This document shows positions 1-12,029 of a stretch of DNA of 64,000 bases, piece by piece. The stretch is from NCBI GenBank assembly GCA_036852015.1, contig JAANDG010000051.1:372001-436000 (forward strand), read 5' to 3'. The number at the start of each line of letters is the position of its first letter. The first letter of the stretch is position 1. The notes beneath the pieces were generated by a model. The model was given only the letters and a program-made list of their open reading frames with translations. It had not been told where the DNA came from and did not search any database. This DNA is from Pelodera strongyloides (taxonomy: Eukaryota; Nematoda; Chromadorea; Rhabditida; Rhabditidae). A program made the position numbers and the translations under genes.

Positions 1-220
1 TTAATCAATAAATTTGGTAACCAACCCGGGCCACTGGCTGCGGTCGATTTCATCACCTTTATTAGTTGAGGAATACGCACTGCGCAAAAGCTGACCGGCA
101 CGATTTTCTTACTAGGTTATAAATAGTAGCATATAATAGTAGATAGTAGATTTTGGCATGCGCCAGTCGTCACGCGTTCGAAGATATCGCAAGAAAAGAA
201 CACAACAGCGTATAACTCAC

Positions 221-1378
221 AAAAGGGGGCGCCTTGGTGTGCACCGCTCTGGATTGCATTACATGATGTGTAATATTCTGACTGGAAGCGCAGCAATGTG
301 AAATAGTTTGGAATCGGTGGTGGTACACGACGATTTGGGTCATAGGAGCCGACTTGCAGGTCTAGCTGACAAGCTCCAGTCTCTGAATTACTTTTAGGAT
401 AACTGACATTTTTAGAAATGATCTATTAAAGGGTCAGCCGGTCAGGCGCTAAGCTCACTTCTGGTAACTATCTTCGACCACTACATCTGATTCTCCGTAA
501 AAAATGTGGTAGGATGCAATACATTTTCAATTTCCATATGCAAGATTCATGCAGTATTCAGCAACTTACCATAGCCAGGAATACCCAAAAATCTATCGCA
601 GTCGCCACGCCCCTTCCCGTTGATTGGCCAATATGATATCATTGGTGTGACAATTACGTTATTATCCAAGCGTATGGGCGCGGCGATTACGATAGATTTA
701 TTGGGCATCACTGGCTATCGTAAATTGCCGATTACTGCGTAAACGTTGCACCGAATAAGCAGGCAAATAAGTGAAATAGCATACCGTCAAAATAAAATCC
801 GTAGCAAAATGTAGAATTTTGCGCATATGTCGCGTAAAAGCATCGATAAGAACAGTCGTTTACCCGTGCCCGGCTAGCCGTAGGGTAGGTGGACTCGTTA
901 ATGTTAGTGAATTCAAAGATTGTTGTCATCGGAGAAGCGACACATGACTGAAAAAGTTTTACACTATTTGCTTTATGAACATATAAAAAAGAGGAGGATA
1001 TTTATTGCACATGATCCTTGTTTAGAGTATTTCATTTCACAATTATGAAGATTTCAAATATCAGTACCAATATTATGAAGCATATTTGTCTTCGAGTGCG
1101 CTTGCATATATGTATGTATATATTCGGAAAACAAATGCTCAGAATATAATACAGGCTAAAAAGTCTTGTTTCTATAGGTCACCGGAACACATGGCTTTCC
1201 TGAGTTTAAAGCAAGGAAAAAAACCTGCCCACTCTATGAATTTCACCGTGTTTTTCCTCCAGGTTCATATACAGAGTAGTACCGTACGTCATACGAATAT
1301 CGGTAAACGTCTTGCCAAACTTACATGCACAATAAGAAGGAGCCAAAAGAAGATTCTTACAGTCAAGCATAAGGCCAT
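221..1378 (-). CDS. PAN/apple + C-type lectin secreted protein, copy C (partial at window edge)
   Basis: Three 5' exons of a spliced gene are visible: 1378..1325 (signal peptide, starts MALCLTVRIFF, 54 nt), 947..785 (163 nt) and 382..221 (162 nt). All have good GT/AG borders and compatible phases. Exon 2 has a C-x3-C...C-YGF pattern and exon 3 begins ETGACQL. Together they resemble a PAN/apple-type disulfide domain, which is my inference from cysteine spacing. Exon lengths and phases equal those of copies A, B and D in this window, so the missing exons (C-type lectin half) should lie just left of base 1. The 220 bases before the edge show none of them. The gene is head-to-head with copy A. 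Confidence 0.72.
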
Positions 1379-1540
1379 TGGACACTTATGGAACCTCGGT
1401 ATATATGTATATGCACGGGACTGTGAATAACGTGAATAACGCGGAGAAGACAAACTGGCAAACCGCTGTGATGCCGAGGCGTATGCAGTATGCTCCTTTT
1501 TACATTTTTTTTTAGCAAGCTGCGAGTTCTTAATCACGAA

Positions 1541-1560
1541 GTGCATTTGTTGCTAGGAAC
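1541..1560 (-). promoter_or_regulatory. Conserved upstream element of copy C
   Basis: On the minus strand it reads GTTCCTAGCAACAAATGCAC, 163 bp upstream of the copy C start codon. It matches the elements ahead of copies A, B and D. GTTCCTAGCAAC is a near-palindrome resembling a shortened RFX X-box. Confidence 0.5.
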
Positions 1561-2581
1561 AATCGCTACGGACCGTTAATTGTACTAACAACATCGCCAA
1601 CAGTGATTTAGGGAAGGGAATTCGTTAAAAGAATTTTTGTGTATTCTTGGAAGGGAATGCTACATAAGATGAGGTATTACAAAAAAACATAATACTTATA
1701 ACGCATGGTGTGGTGTGATGTTTCTTTTTGTTTACCTTGATGTTCTCGCACTGAACGTGCGCTACTGCAAACAACTGTATTGTAGTTGCGTGCGTGCATA
1801 TGCACAATCACAACTGTGGCGTTCGCATATACAGTGCGCGTCATATGTTTCCGGGCGTCACACTTATAGGAGCACACCGTTGCGTTATGAGGTTTACGTG
1901 CCGCATTACATTGCGCGTCAAGTTTTCTACGTTCCCGTCCATGTTGTTCTATAAATATGCTGTCTCTTGTCTTGTATTTTATTTAATAACATACTTCCCG
2001 GCCAATTTAATATTTTAAAGGGCAGTTTGCAATTCTATGTGATATCTGCTGCCCGTTCGTGCCTAAATGGGGTTCGGAAGAATTGCTAAAGAAAGGTTGC
2101 AGGCAACTGACAGAGCTCCTCCACACTCTCTTGCAGTCACTAGTCTAACAGAATACCTCATTATTCGTTTACCCAGTCATCTTGGTATAGGAAACACAAC
2201 TCGCACGGAAAAAAACTGCTTTCACCAAGGACACTAACTAAGTACAATCATGGTATATTATTCGTGAGAGCTTGGTGCGCAGAAGTACCTAACTGTAAGA
2301 TGTAAGCACCAAAGTAAGCCAGCAAGCACCGTTCAAAGAAATTGTGCGCAATGGGTAAGGACAGGGTTCAGTCTGTTCGATCAGTGTGCTACCGAAGTGT
2401 AGGCTTTGCTGATAGTCATCACACACATAAGATATGATACAGAATGTCGCCATTTAATTCGACACTTACGAGTCAATTCGTTTGTCGAAGAGCATATTTG
2501 TTTATGTTGGAATTATTTTTTATTTTGGAAAAGTTTACAGATAAGTAAAGAATAAATAAAAATTCCGGGCGTGACCTTATT

Positions 2582-2605
2582 CCCTAACAACAAAGTGGCT
2601 TACGA
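2582..2605 (+). promoter_or_regulatory. Conserved upstream element of copy A
   Basis: It contains TAACAACAAAGTGGCTTACG and lies about 138 bp upstream of the copy A start. The block AACAAAGTGGCTTACGA is identical upstream of copy B, and similarity continues downstream through the GATTT / GAAATT stretch. Such conservation in otherwise diverged flanks suggests a regulatory or 5'-UTR role. Confidence 0.5.
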
Positions 2606-2742
2606 GCATCGTCGATTTTTCATCTACCGAAATTTGCTTCGCGACTTACAATCAGGAATTTAACTCTCAACGGATTTCAACTAACTGATTACTGCTGCTT
2701 ACTCTACTCTACCTACACAATAAAGTTACAGGAGGATTAATA

Positions 2743-3007
2743 ATGGCCTTCTACTTGGCCGTAGGAATCAAGCTTATGCTCATTTACATTGTTTACGTAA
2801 GTCCTTTTACGCGAAGCTGTTATCTAAAGTGTATTCCATAAAAACGCAAGCACTTCAAGCTACCAAATTAAGTCGTTCTTCGACGTGAACGGCCAGAGTA
2901 TGTTTTACATTTTCATAGATGATATGTGTTGCGAGTTAGAGCTCACCAAGTAGGTGTGTGAAAATATAGCAGGCCATCAGTCAACTAACACAGTTCAACA
3001 ATAATGT

Positions 3008-3049
<42 letters not shown>

Positions 3050-6000
3050 CTTTATTGGTCGATGGATAAGGCAAAGAAAAATGAGGCAAAAACGTGAATT
3101 TTGTAAAGACCAAAAGGAACCCTAAGATGTCAGTGCAGTAAGGACACCAACATACTAACAAGGGACCTTGTGTGTAACGAATAAAAGATAAATACTGCGG
3201 AATGTAACTCTTAAATACTTAAATTCAAATGCATACATCAAACATTAAACACAAATGACTAAGGACTATTTAAACTGGAGTATCTACGCATGCATGATAA
3301 GATTGAAATGTAACACTATTTTACAAGGAAGGATAACGCTTAAAGGGATGGGTAGGGACCGTAACGTGTTTTATAGAAGTTGACCTTTCGATTTGGGTTC
3401 TATATGGTTGGATTGCAAATCAGATGACGATTCCAAATCCGTTAAAACTATTCTGATAGCTCTCTATTACAGCGAGCGGTGTATATTAGAATGATATTTC
3501 CTTATGTATGGGAAAGTGTGACAGCCGCCTCTCAGCGCAGGGAACAGAGAGTGCCAGACAGACCCCTGTCTGCGCGCCTAACACGGTGAAAATGCTCGCC
3601 TGGGACAAGAGAAATAGGATTTTAAACAGAAGTGATGAATTGTTATAAGCGGAAAAGTTTAGTTTTACGTTCCCTTCCGTTAACAATTTTTTCCATATAA
3701 TTCCCATACCTTATATGGGTTTATATGGTTGTCAGATGTTCGTAACGACCGAATAAAAGAAAACATAACGTACTCTCCATATCAATTTATGAACGTTAAT
3801 AGCGCAGGATATTTAATAAACTTAAATTGGCTAGAATACGACCTTCCCACCGATCCAGATATGTAACTATTCGAATATTCCATACATTTGATCTGATTAT
3901 GAATGAACTGTCACTCAAACCACCGCCGAGTTACGATCCGATATCAGAATTAAATAGAATGGAATCTGGAGATTCATAGGAACGCCTCTAGAGTTACCGC
4001 CGTTCATGGGTCAAGAAGTATCCAAATCACATACAATATACATTCACCACGCTGAAGGCTTATTACACGCTATTACATAAACGAACATAACCTCTTAAGA
4101 TCATACGCACATGTATTTCAAAAGTAATATAAAACACTATATTTATATGCGTAGGAGCAAATCAACCAACTCCATATTTGACAGGCCTTCTGAAAAAAAT
4201 TCGCAAGGATGCGAGGCATATCGCAGAGTAAAACAAAAATTTATTTCATTAAAAATAGAGAGTTCGCAGAAGCAGCAAGAAGCTCCTAATCTGCCGGATT
4301 GTCCCTCTTCTGCGTCCACACGGTCCCTCAACATTTCGTATCACGAAATCGCAACTAAAATTAGTATAATAAGGACGTTATAAAATACGTTATAAGAAAA
4401 AAAATAAGATATGGACTCACACATTCTCGTTTCTCTATTTTCCTGTTCCTTCTTTATCGCTAAGCAGACTACATTAGTACAAATTCACGTTGGTGATTCA
4501 CAGAGCGAAGGAATGCAGTTCTAAGATTTCCCATAAACTCACATTTTCGAAAGCGACAGGCTGGCGGATTATCCTTGAACCTCACCGCAAACGTTGAAGA
4601 TTGTTGATAGTCCATTCGCAAACTAAAACCCAAAAGGTAGCAACGAGATAAACCACATCAGTACAATGTCCAACAAAAGAAAGATAGCAGCGATGACATC
4701 TGACATCGGAGAAAAAAGATACTGGACAAAAACTATTCCAAAGTCATTTGCCTGTATTATAAGTGAATAAGAGTGCAGCACGGTTTGAAAAAGGAGCTCT
4801 TACAGTGTTTTAAGGTAACATCAGAAAATAAAACATACCTCAATCCGGAAGTGTCATGGGTTCAGCATTTCGGTAAGTCGCTTAAAAACGATCAGCACGA
4901 ACTACCTGCAATATTAAAGAATGATCCATAGAAAACAAAACATGCAATATCAGTTGTGCAAAGATAACGGCGTAACGAGAATATATACCCAGGTACATAG
5001 AGCGCTAAAATGTGTTGCAATATTCAATCAAATTAGGCATAATTACAGTTAAGCACTTGGTGCGTTAAATACGCTAAATAAATGGGTTAAATATAGGCGG
5101 CAAAAGGCTAAATATGGGCAATAATTAAAGATAATTGAAAAACAGCAGATAGAACAAAGAATTTTTTCTCTATAAAGTTTAATTGAACGGGATAAACAAC
5201 ACATTTTCCTTATAAATCATGCAAAACACGATAAAAGCACAACAATGCACTTTAAACACGAAAAAACTACAAAAAATGAAGAAAAATTTAGGCCAGAAAT
5301 TGAAAAGTAGAGGCAGTTTGCTGCGCGGGGTGGAGTACCGGAGCGGTTGACGGTACGCGAGATGCTTTTTAAGCATGCACCGGGGGCCGATCGAGAAAAT
5401 GATAAACTTCAAAGTGATGTAGCAAAAATCGTATGTAAGCGATTTCCTTAATTTTTCGGCATTAGATTCGTATTAGGATTCTACATGTTCTCGGAAAAAA
5501 GATTTAGCGCGCAGCCAAAACTAAAGGAGCTACTTGCGAAAAACTCATTTTTCAGTGCTAAAAACGGCTATTTTGTATCTCAAGACGTACGTAACGGATT
5601 TCCTTCAATTTTTGCACATGATGTGTAGACTACATAAGTAGATCAATCCCAAAAATTCTTTATCGCGCAGTAATGTTCAACAAAATTACGCCATTTTTTA
5701 CTTTTCAGCCGGCCCGTATGGAGTCTCAAACTCAATTTTTTCACTATTTCCCACCTCTACATAGAATTTTACGCCCTGTTTTACCATACATAGCTTTTAG
5801 AATCATTATTTTTGTTCGTTTTAGTGGCTTTTTAACTTAGTGGGTTACTGTAGCGGCGCCTGTCACACTTTCTCTTTGATCTTTTGCCGGCAGTTGTGGG
5901 CGTGGCTTACGGACCCTAGGGATGGGTTCACTACAAAATCACCTTGTTTTTATGCTTTAGTTTGATTATACAAAGGTAAACTTAAACAAAGAGCGTAAAA

Positions 6001-9000
6001 AAAGTTTCTTGAATTACTCCCTAGGGAAGATATTAGGTAAAAAGGGTGAGTATTGATCTATCTTCCGATAACGTGAGTAAACAAGATAAACTAGGGAAGC
6101 TAAGAGATATGGCTGAAACACACTGTTTTGAGCAAAATAAACTGTAGTTTTCATCGTTTATTTTACTTAAAACAATGAAAAACAGTGTGTTTCAGCCATA
6201 TCTCTTAGCTTCCCTAGTTTATCTTGTTTACTCATGTTATCGGGAGATCGATCAATACTCACCCTTTTTACCTAATATGGAGGGAGTAATTCAAGAAACT
6301 TTTTTTATACTCTTTGTTTAATTTTACCTTTGTACAATCAAACTAAAGCATAAAAACAAGGTGATTTTGTAGTGAGCCCATCCCTTTAATGGACATAAGG
6401 ATAAACAAGGGGTACAACACAATTGAACACGAAAAGTACAAATAAACACAATAACAAACACAAGAAAGGTAACCGTAAATTATGAATCTGCTAGACGACG
6501 CAAACTAACACTGACAACACATAAACACGATATATGTTCCTTAAGCTTTTTTTAAGTTAAATAAAATCTAGGGACAGGCTTTTCATATAATGACATTGGT
6601 AGAGAATCAACATACGACTTAGTTTTATCATTCCATATAATGAAGTCATTTAAGCCGTTAGGAAGTCTATTTACTGCATTAATAATTCGTAGAAAATACC
6701 AGTTTTTACATTTGTAGTTAAACTTTCGCTTAATAATGGCATATCTATGTGGACGGCACGGTCTATTTGAAACAGAACTTTTCAATGTAACATATTTCGA
6801 GAATGGCATTTCAAATCGACCATAAACCATTTTGAGAAAGGTTGCAATATCAATCCTACGACGTCTAATGAATAATGGTTCTACGTCAAGAGCCTTCAGT
6901 CTTAGTTTGTAAGAATTAGCCGTGATATTATTACGCTTACAAACTATTTTTGAAAAATGTCTTAAAGGTCTTTCTAGAGTTTCAGTAAGAACACAATTGT
7001 GTCTAGGATTAAATATCTCACATCCGTATTCTAGGATTGGTCTGACATAACAATTAAATAGCTTAATGTAGCTTATTGCAGGGAGTGAAGGAAATACATT
7101 CAAGAGTTGTTTGCAACGTAAACTAGCTAATTGTAAGGCGCTTTTGGCCGAAATATGATTTTTAAATGAAAGCTTATCATCGATAAGAATACCTAAATCT
7201 CGGATTTTTAAACAAGTGAACAACGAATTAATGTGTAGGGGAAGATAGCCAGGACCAGCACAAGAGTATTTCCTTCGATTGATCGAGAGAAATAACTGAG
7301 GGATAAACATTCATTCTTCATAACGATCAAACAGTCAGGCATCGCATACAATACGACAAATAAGCACATGGATCAACGGATGAATATAAAAAAAAAGTTC
7401 ACCTGAATGGAGAGATCCGGCACAAGTAGAATCGTGTCATGATCGAGATCAATAGAGCCGCAGGATGAACAGTCCATCACGCATCCTTGCAACATAACCA
7501 AACCACTAGCGTCGTCACATAGCAGCCACAGATCACATCACACAGTCGAAGAATTACAACACAACAATTGATAAGCCTTTTTGGATCAGTGGGTAACGGT
7601 AATGATGTGCAGGTTCTTGGAATGGATGTCCCTTCTGGGCATGGTTACGGTAGCTCGGTTGTTCGTTAGGTTTCGCGGTACGCGGAACCAAATGATTGTA
7701 AGACAAACAACATGTCTTGTGTTAAAGCCACCTTTTGAGATGTGTTAATTGCAGATCATCAATAAACCATTAGTACTATTAGTTATTAGTAGTTCCCATC
7801 ATGGTTGCACAGTAAATTATTTCACATTTTCTTACAAAGGAAACAGATTCGATCTTTAGCCAACTTCCGCATTCCCGGCGCCGATATATTTTCGTCTGGT
7901 CAATATTAACCAATCCAACTACCCAATCCAGAGCGGGGAACTGGTACACGACTGCGCTTACCAGTGTCTTTACATGAGCTTCGCGCTAAACTCCACGTTT
8001 TGCTACGGATTTTACTTTAACGGTACGAGTTTATCCTTATTTACATGCACATGGAACATTTTTTCCGGCTTTTCTAACTTCCTACTAGGTTTTTAGTCGG
8101 CCGAAAATCGGAGAATACTCGGAAAAGCTCGAAAACGCAACTTTCTCTTGAAAGGCTCGGAATTCATTAACGGAGTAGGTCATTTATTGACCATTTCTCG
8201 AGACAGTGAAGTACAGTTATTAATAACTATTAAAAACTTCAGACACTGGTCATTGCGAGCTAAACGTGCAATACGAATATGACGCAGCTCATGCAGTCCC
8301 ACCCCCGATTGAAAATTACTTTCGCTTATTGCGATTGCAATCGAGTTATGATACATGTCCGACAGATCCTGAAGCAGATATAGGCAAAGCATTTTGTAAG
8401 TCCTTAATTGATCAGATGCGATCTTGTGAGTTGGTGGTTTGTTCAAGATACACTCACCGTATGTCGGTCCACCGTTTAAGTTAAAAATAAAGAGTTATTG
8501 AGATTAGATCGTGTCATAACCCCTTTAGAGTCAGTCACTTAAAATTCAGTATGCTCAGCCTTTTTTTATGTACTTTAAAAGAGTGGTGTGCGACGATGCG
8601 AATTTGTACTTTGCCAGAATTCTCTTTACAAAATTGTACGCGTTGAATAGGGATAGAAACTGAAATCGGTAATATCATCACGCTGAAAGGGTGACCTTAC
8701 AATTAGCTCTTCCTTACGCTCAATGAGGTCCTTTTTATACGCCAAGCTCATGGCGAGACATACTCTTTTTTTTTAATTTAGACGTGTGGAAGGATAACGA
8801 AGTGTTCCACGCGGAGTTCGAAGACTATTTTTACATGTTTTCGCGAGTCTATCAAGAAACCATGGCCAATTGCCTAAATGGGCTAGTTTACTATGCTGGT
8901 ATAACGCCGCTGACCATTGATTCAATTGAAGAAAACAATTTCATAGCAGGTAATTGTAAATAGAACTGTCCTCCGCGCGCATACGTTTGTACTATTCTGG

Positions 9001-9923
9001 CTGTATTTATTTGTTTCGAACTTCAACAAGCTTTATAGTAAGAGTGATTAAGTAATTCGTGTGTGTTTCTTTCATAGAAGGTACTGTTAAACATAACTGT
9101 CCTACCTTTGTACCATTCTGCTTCATTTTTTGTTTCGAACGTCTGCAAACTTTTTTTAATTTTCAGGTTTAGTCAAACGACTGATACCAATAGATAACCC
9201 CGGCTACCTGCTACCGGGAAAAGCTACAGGACAATCTGGTTCGGCATCAATTATATGGCGGTGAATTGGTTATTTCGTTTACAAGTAGTTTCAATACACT
9301 ACTTTTTATAATACTTTCGGAAAAATGAATATGGGTCAGGGTAACATCAAAAATGAACTAACTTTTTGATCGGAAATAGGTTAGAAAAGTTAAGTGTCAA
9401 CAAATCCCCACCCCTATCACTCTCTAGTCATGTATGCAATAATTCAGAGCAAGCATACCAACAACCGTGTTTGATTTTCCCTGGGCGAGCGGTGAGCCGG
9501 TTATTCAAAATGGTCATGATTGCATACTGGTGAGAAACTTTCTAATCGACGTTTATCTTTGAAAAAGATCCACCCTAAAGGTTCCGTGACACTTCAAAAC
9601 AGTCTACGCGAGTTCAAGTTGACCTTACGGAACTCAAGAGGCAATATAACACTCAAAATGATATCCTATGGTTGGACAGAGGTACTGTTTTTACAAGAAG
9701 AAGTTTGCCAACCACAGTATAATTCTACAATTAGTAGTTTACTCGTTTTCAATCGATTCTACAATGATACACGGATGCTCAACTAACATAAGTAAATCTT
9801 TAGGGGAACGAGAATGGTGAGTGGAGCACGGCAAGCTGTACTGTTGGTGGAATCTGCATTGGAAAAATCAACAGATACACATTCATGAAAGACTCCGATG
9901 ATATCTGGACATATTTCTTTTAG
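2743..9923 (+). CDS. PAN/apple + C-type lectin domain secreted protein, copy A (intact)
   Basis: Seven exons: 2743-2796 (signal peptide, MAFYLAVGIKLMLIYIVY), 7860-8022, 8243-8395, 8782-8949, 9167-9260, 9448-9529 and 9804-9923 (stop TAG). All phases agree and give 277 aa. Exons 2-3 form a cysteine-rich PAN/apple-like domain (CAYQC, FCYGFYF, TGHCEL). Exons 4-7 form a C-type lectin fold: the first cysteine in MANCLNGL with the downstream SIEENNFI helix, the FDFPWASGEP loop, DCIL, NGEW and the final SC...GGICIG pair. The four canonical CTLD cysteines are present. The EPN/QPD and WND calcium-sugar motifs are not, so classical carbohydrate binding is doubtful. Intron 1 (5 kb) hosts a foldback element and a LINE fragment. 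Copy D is its closest intact relative here. Confidence 0.8.
3009..3047. repeat. (AAT)n microsatellite
   Basis: Perfect trinucleotide run of about 13 units in intron 1 of copy A. Confidence 0.95.
5916..6389. mobile_element. Foldback MITE, family 2 (~475 bp)
   Basis: The two halves are inverted copies of each other over their whole length. It begins GGGATGGGTTCACTACAAAA and ends with the inverse, finishing CATCCCTTTAA. No ORF. A near-identical element is at 41,177-41,657 and a half copy at 13,985-14,233. Confidence 0.9.
6552..7310 (-). mobile_element. 5'-truncated non-LTR retrotransposon (LINE), reverse-transcriptase C-terminal part
   Basis: An intact 252-residue frame carries the hallmark C-terminal end of a CR1/Jockey-type reverse transcriptase: DLGILIDDKLSFKNHI, followed by YVRPILEYGCEIFNP, LERPLRHFSKIV and the basic tail with YLRI/FLRI and VNRLPNGLNDF. 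These match the thumb and connection region that ends ORF2 in these families (family knowledge). The palm with the YxDD catalytic site is absent, so this is a dead 5'-truncated copy. It lies antisense inside intron 1 of lectin copy A. The start given is only the first ATG of the surviving frame. Confidence 0.8.
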
Positions 9924-10108
9924 AAAGAGTGTACTACAACAAATAATTCACATTTTCTTTTCTTTCGCACTTCACAGCCGTAAAAAAGCTGGATTTTAGA
10001 ATAATAAAGTTTTATTTCCCAACCAAACAATAATAGTTACAAAAAAAATGCAAAGGAACATCATCCATCATCAGCCTATATACACGGTAAATACTCTTAC
10101 ACAAGTAC

Positions 10109-10567
10109 TTAAAGGGAGAGGCTCACGAGAAAAAAAGTATTCCTCAGTTTATTTGTACAAAATGTCCGGAATTTCAGAAATATTACTGTTAAAACCGCGT
10201 TGCTTGAAGCCTAGAACTCACAGAGTTATTCCCCGACAAACAGTTCGGCCAGCTACCGTTGTCAGAATCAATTTTTACGTTTTATGGACATTCCTGTATT
10301 GGAAATGCCTCTTTATAATCGTAGGAATGTCAACTATTCGTTTGAACATTATTATGTTGAAAAGTAATGCAATTGAACGGGTATAAACCGTAAAAACGAA
10401 TTTTTATGTTGCTGACTACGATACCTGGCCGAACTGTTTAGCATAGAATATCTCTGCGAGTCCTAGAAGCAAATAAATGCGGTTTTCACATTAATATTTC
10501 TGAGAGTCCGGACATTCTGAGCAAGTAAATTGAGGAAAACTTTTTTATCGTGGGACTCTCCCTTTAA
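10109..10567. mobile_element. Foldback MITE, family 5 (~460 bp)
   Basis: Starts TTAAAGGGAGAGGCTCACGA and ends with the inverse GACTCTCCCTTTAA. The arms pair to the centre (e.g. ACAGTTCGGCCAG against TGGCCGAACTGT). It is related to the nested element at 14,600-15,015. Confidence 0.85.
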
Positions 10568-10919
10568 GGATATCAGGAGTTTTTTATTACATAGGCAAGA
10601 GCCAAACACAGATACAAGAAACACACTGCTGTTGTAAATAATGCGCCGTGCATAAATAAATAAGGAACGCATATGTCAATATGCATAATGATAGGAAGTA
10701 ACATTATTTCAAAAGATAAATTTTAACAGCCGCGCCGTGACAATAACATGCGTTTGTGATGTTAAGGGTCTAGCCGTCAGTCATTATCTCCGGGGAATTT
10801 CAACAATATTGCAAGATGGTGTTCTGGGGCAGGGTACAATTGTACGAAAAAGTAGGCACCCAGAACAGAGTGAAAAATTTGGGTGTTGTCTCTGGCAATG
10901 AGACGAAAACAAGGTTGAC

Positions 10920-11106
10920 TTAAAGCGAAATACCGGCCGGTTTTTGAAACGCGTCCGCTACAACTGCATTCTTATGTATTTGCACGAAGTGGTGTCAAAT
11001 TGGGGTCTATTTTTTATGCTAAATTATGCTCATTTGCAGACGACGCATAAGAATGAATGTTTGTGTACTCGATGCGTTTCAAAAACCGGCCGGTGTTTCG
11101 CTTTAA
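10920..11106. mobile_element. MITE, family 1
   Basis: Terminal inverted repeats TTAAAGCGAAATACCGGCCG ... with the inverse at the right end. It has no coding capacity. It is one of about 15 copies in the window. Confidence 0.9.
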
Positions 11107-11220
11107 CCAGCATCTTACCATGAAATAAAGAAAATAGTTCATATTTAGTCAGTATTGTTGTCGAAGAGTACATCATTACCAGTCACAGTTTTCACTATGG
11201 TTGCCATCATTGATCGTCAA

Positions 11221-11928
11221 TCAGGAACTGTAGTAGCGAGTGCCACCGATGTATAAATAATAATCATTTTTTTTTTCCTTCGACAATATGTACTTGTTAA
11301 TTTTCCCTATGCATAATCCAAAAGTGTTCGAAGAACAGACCGCCGTAGTCCAGTTACCGTTCTCATCCCCCTAAAATAGTTAAATGTTTCCTTTTATGTG
11401 TGATTATCTTTCCCTGCTTATCTGCTACTCCTGTTTTTCCTTGATGTGTTCCGCAACGCAGCTCATCCCGGGAGTTCACAGCTAAGAGATCAAATTGGTT
11501 AATACAATCTACAAGATTGAGTACAGGTGCACAATTCCATACGGAAGCCAAATTGTCGCTTTTTATAATCACACCATGAGTACGTATATGACACAAAAAG
11601 TATTGGGACCAACATTCTTATTTGCATACAATACATGGGTACATAGCGAAACTCAAGAGTTGCGGATATGGTGCGGGGCGCACATTGTGCGCCAAACCAA
11701 GGAAAGTGTTTGCCGCACCGGATCAGCGCCCATTTTGCTCCCATTTCGTTGTGGCGCGCATTTTGCTCCCATTTCGTTGCGGCGCGCAACTCATCGGCTC
11801 TCAGTGAGACGCGTCCCAATAATAGATACCTTACCATGATACATGTATGACCATTTTCAAGAAGCGGCTGACCGTTTGCCCAGGGAAAATCAAAGTCAGT
11901 TGATGGTATGCTACCTCTAAAAAAAGGA

Positions 11929-11976
<48 letters not shown>

Positions 11977-11996
11977 ATATTTATATATATATTAAT

Positions 11997-12029
<33 letters not shown>

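Larger units (their letters stand above)
1379..2742. promoter_or_regulatory. Shared divergent promoter region of copies C and A
   Basis: This stretch lies between the divergent start codons of copy C (minus) and copy A (plus). No coding exon is supported in it. It holds two copies, in opposite orientation, of the conserved upstream element described separately. The sequence next to the C-side copy (about 1550-1640) is also conserved upstream of copy D at 17,075-17,130 and 17,637-17,660. Confidence 0.5.
9924..11220. other. Convergent intergenic region, copies A and D
   Basis: Both flanking genes end into this gap. I see no gene in it, only a family 5 foldback element (10,109-10,567) and a family 1 MITE (10,920-11,106). 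Confidence 0.6.
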
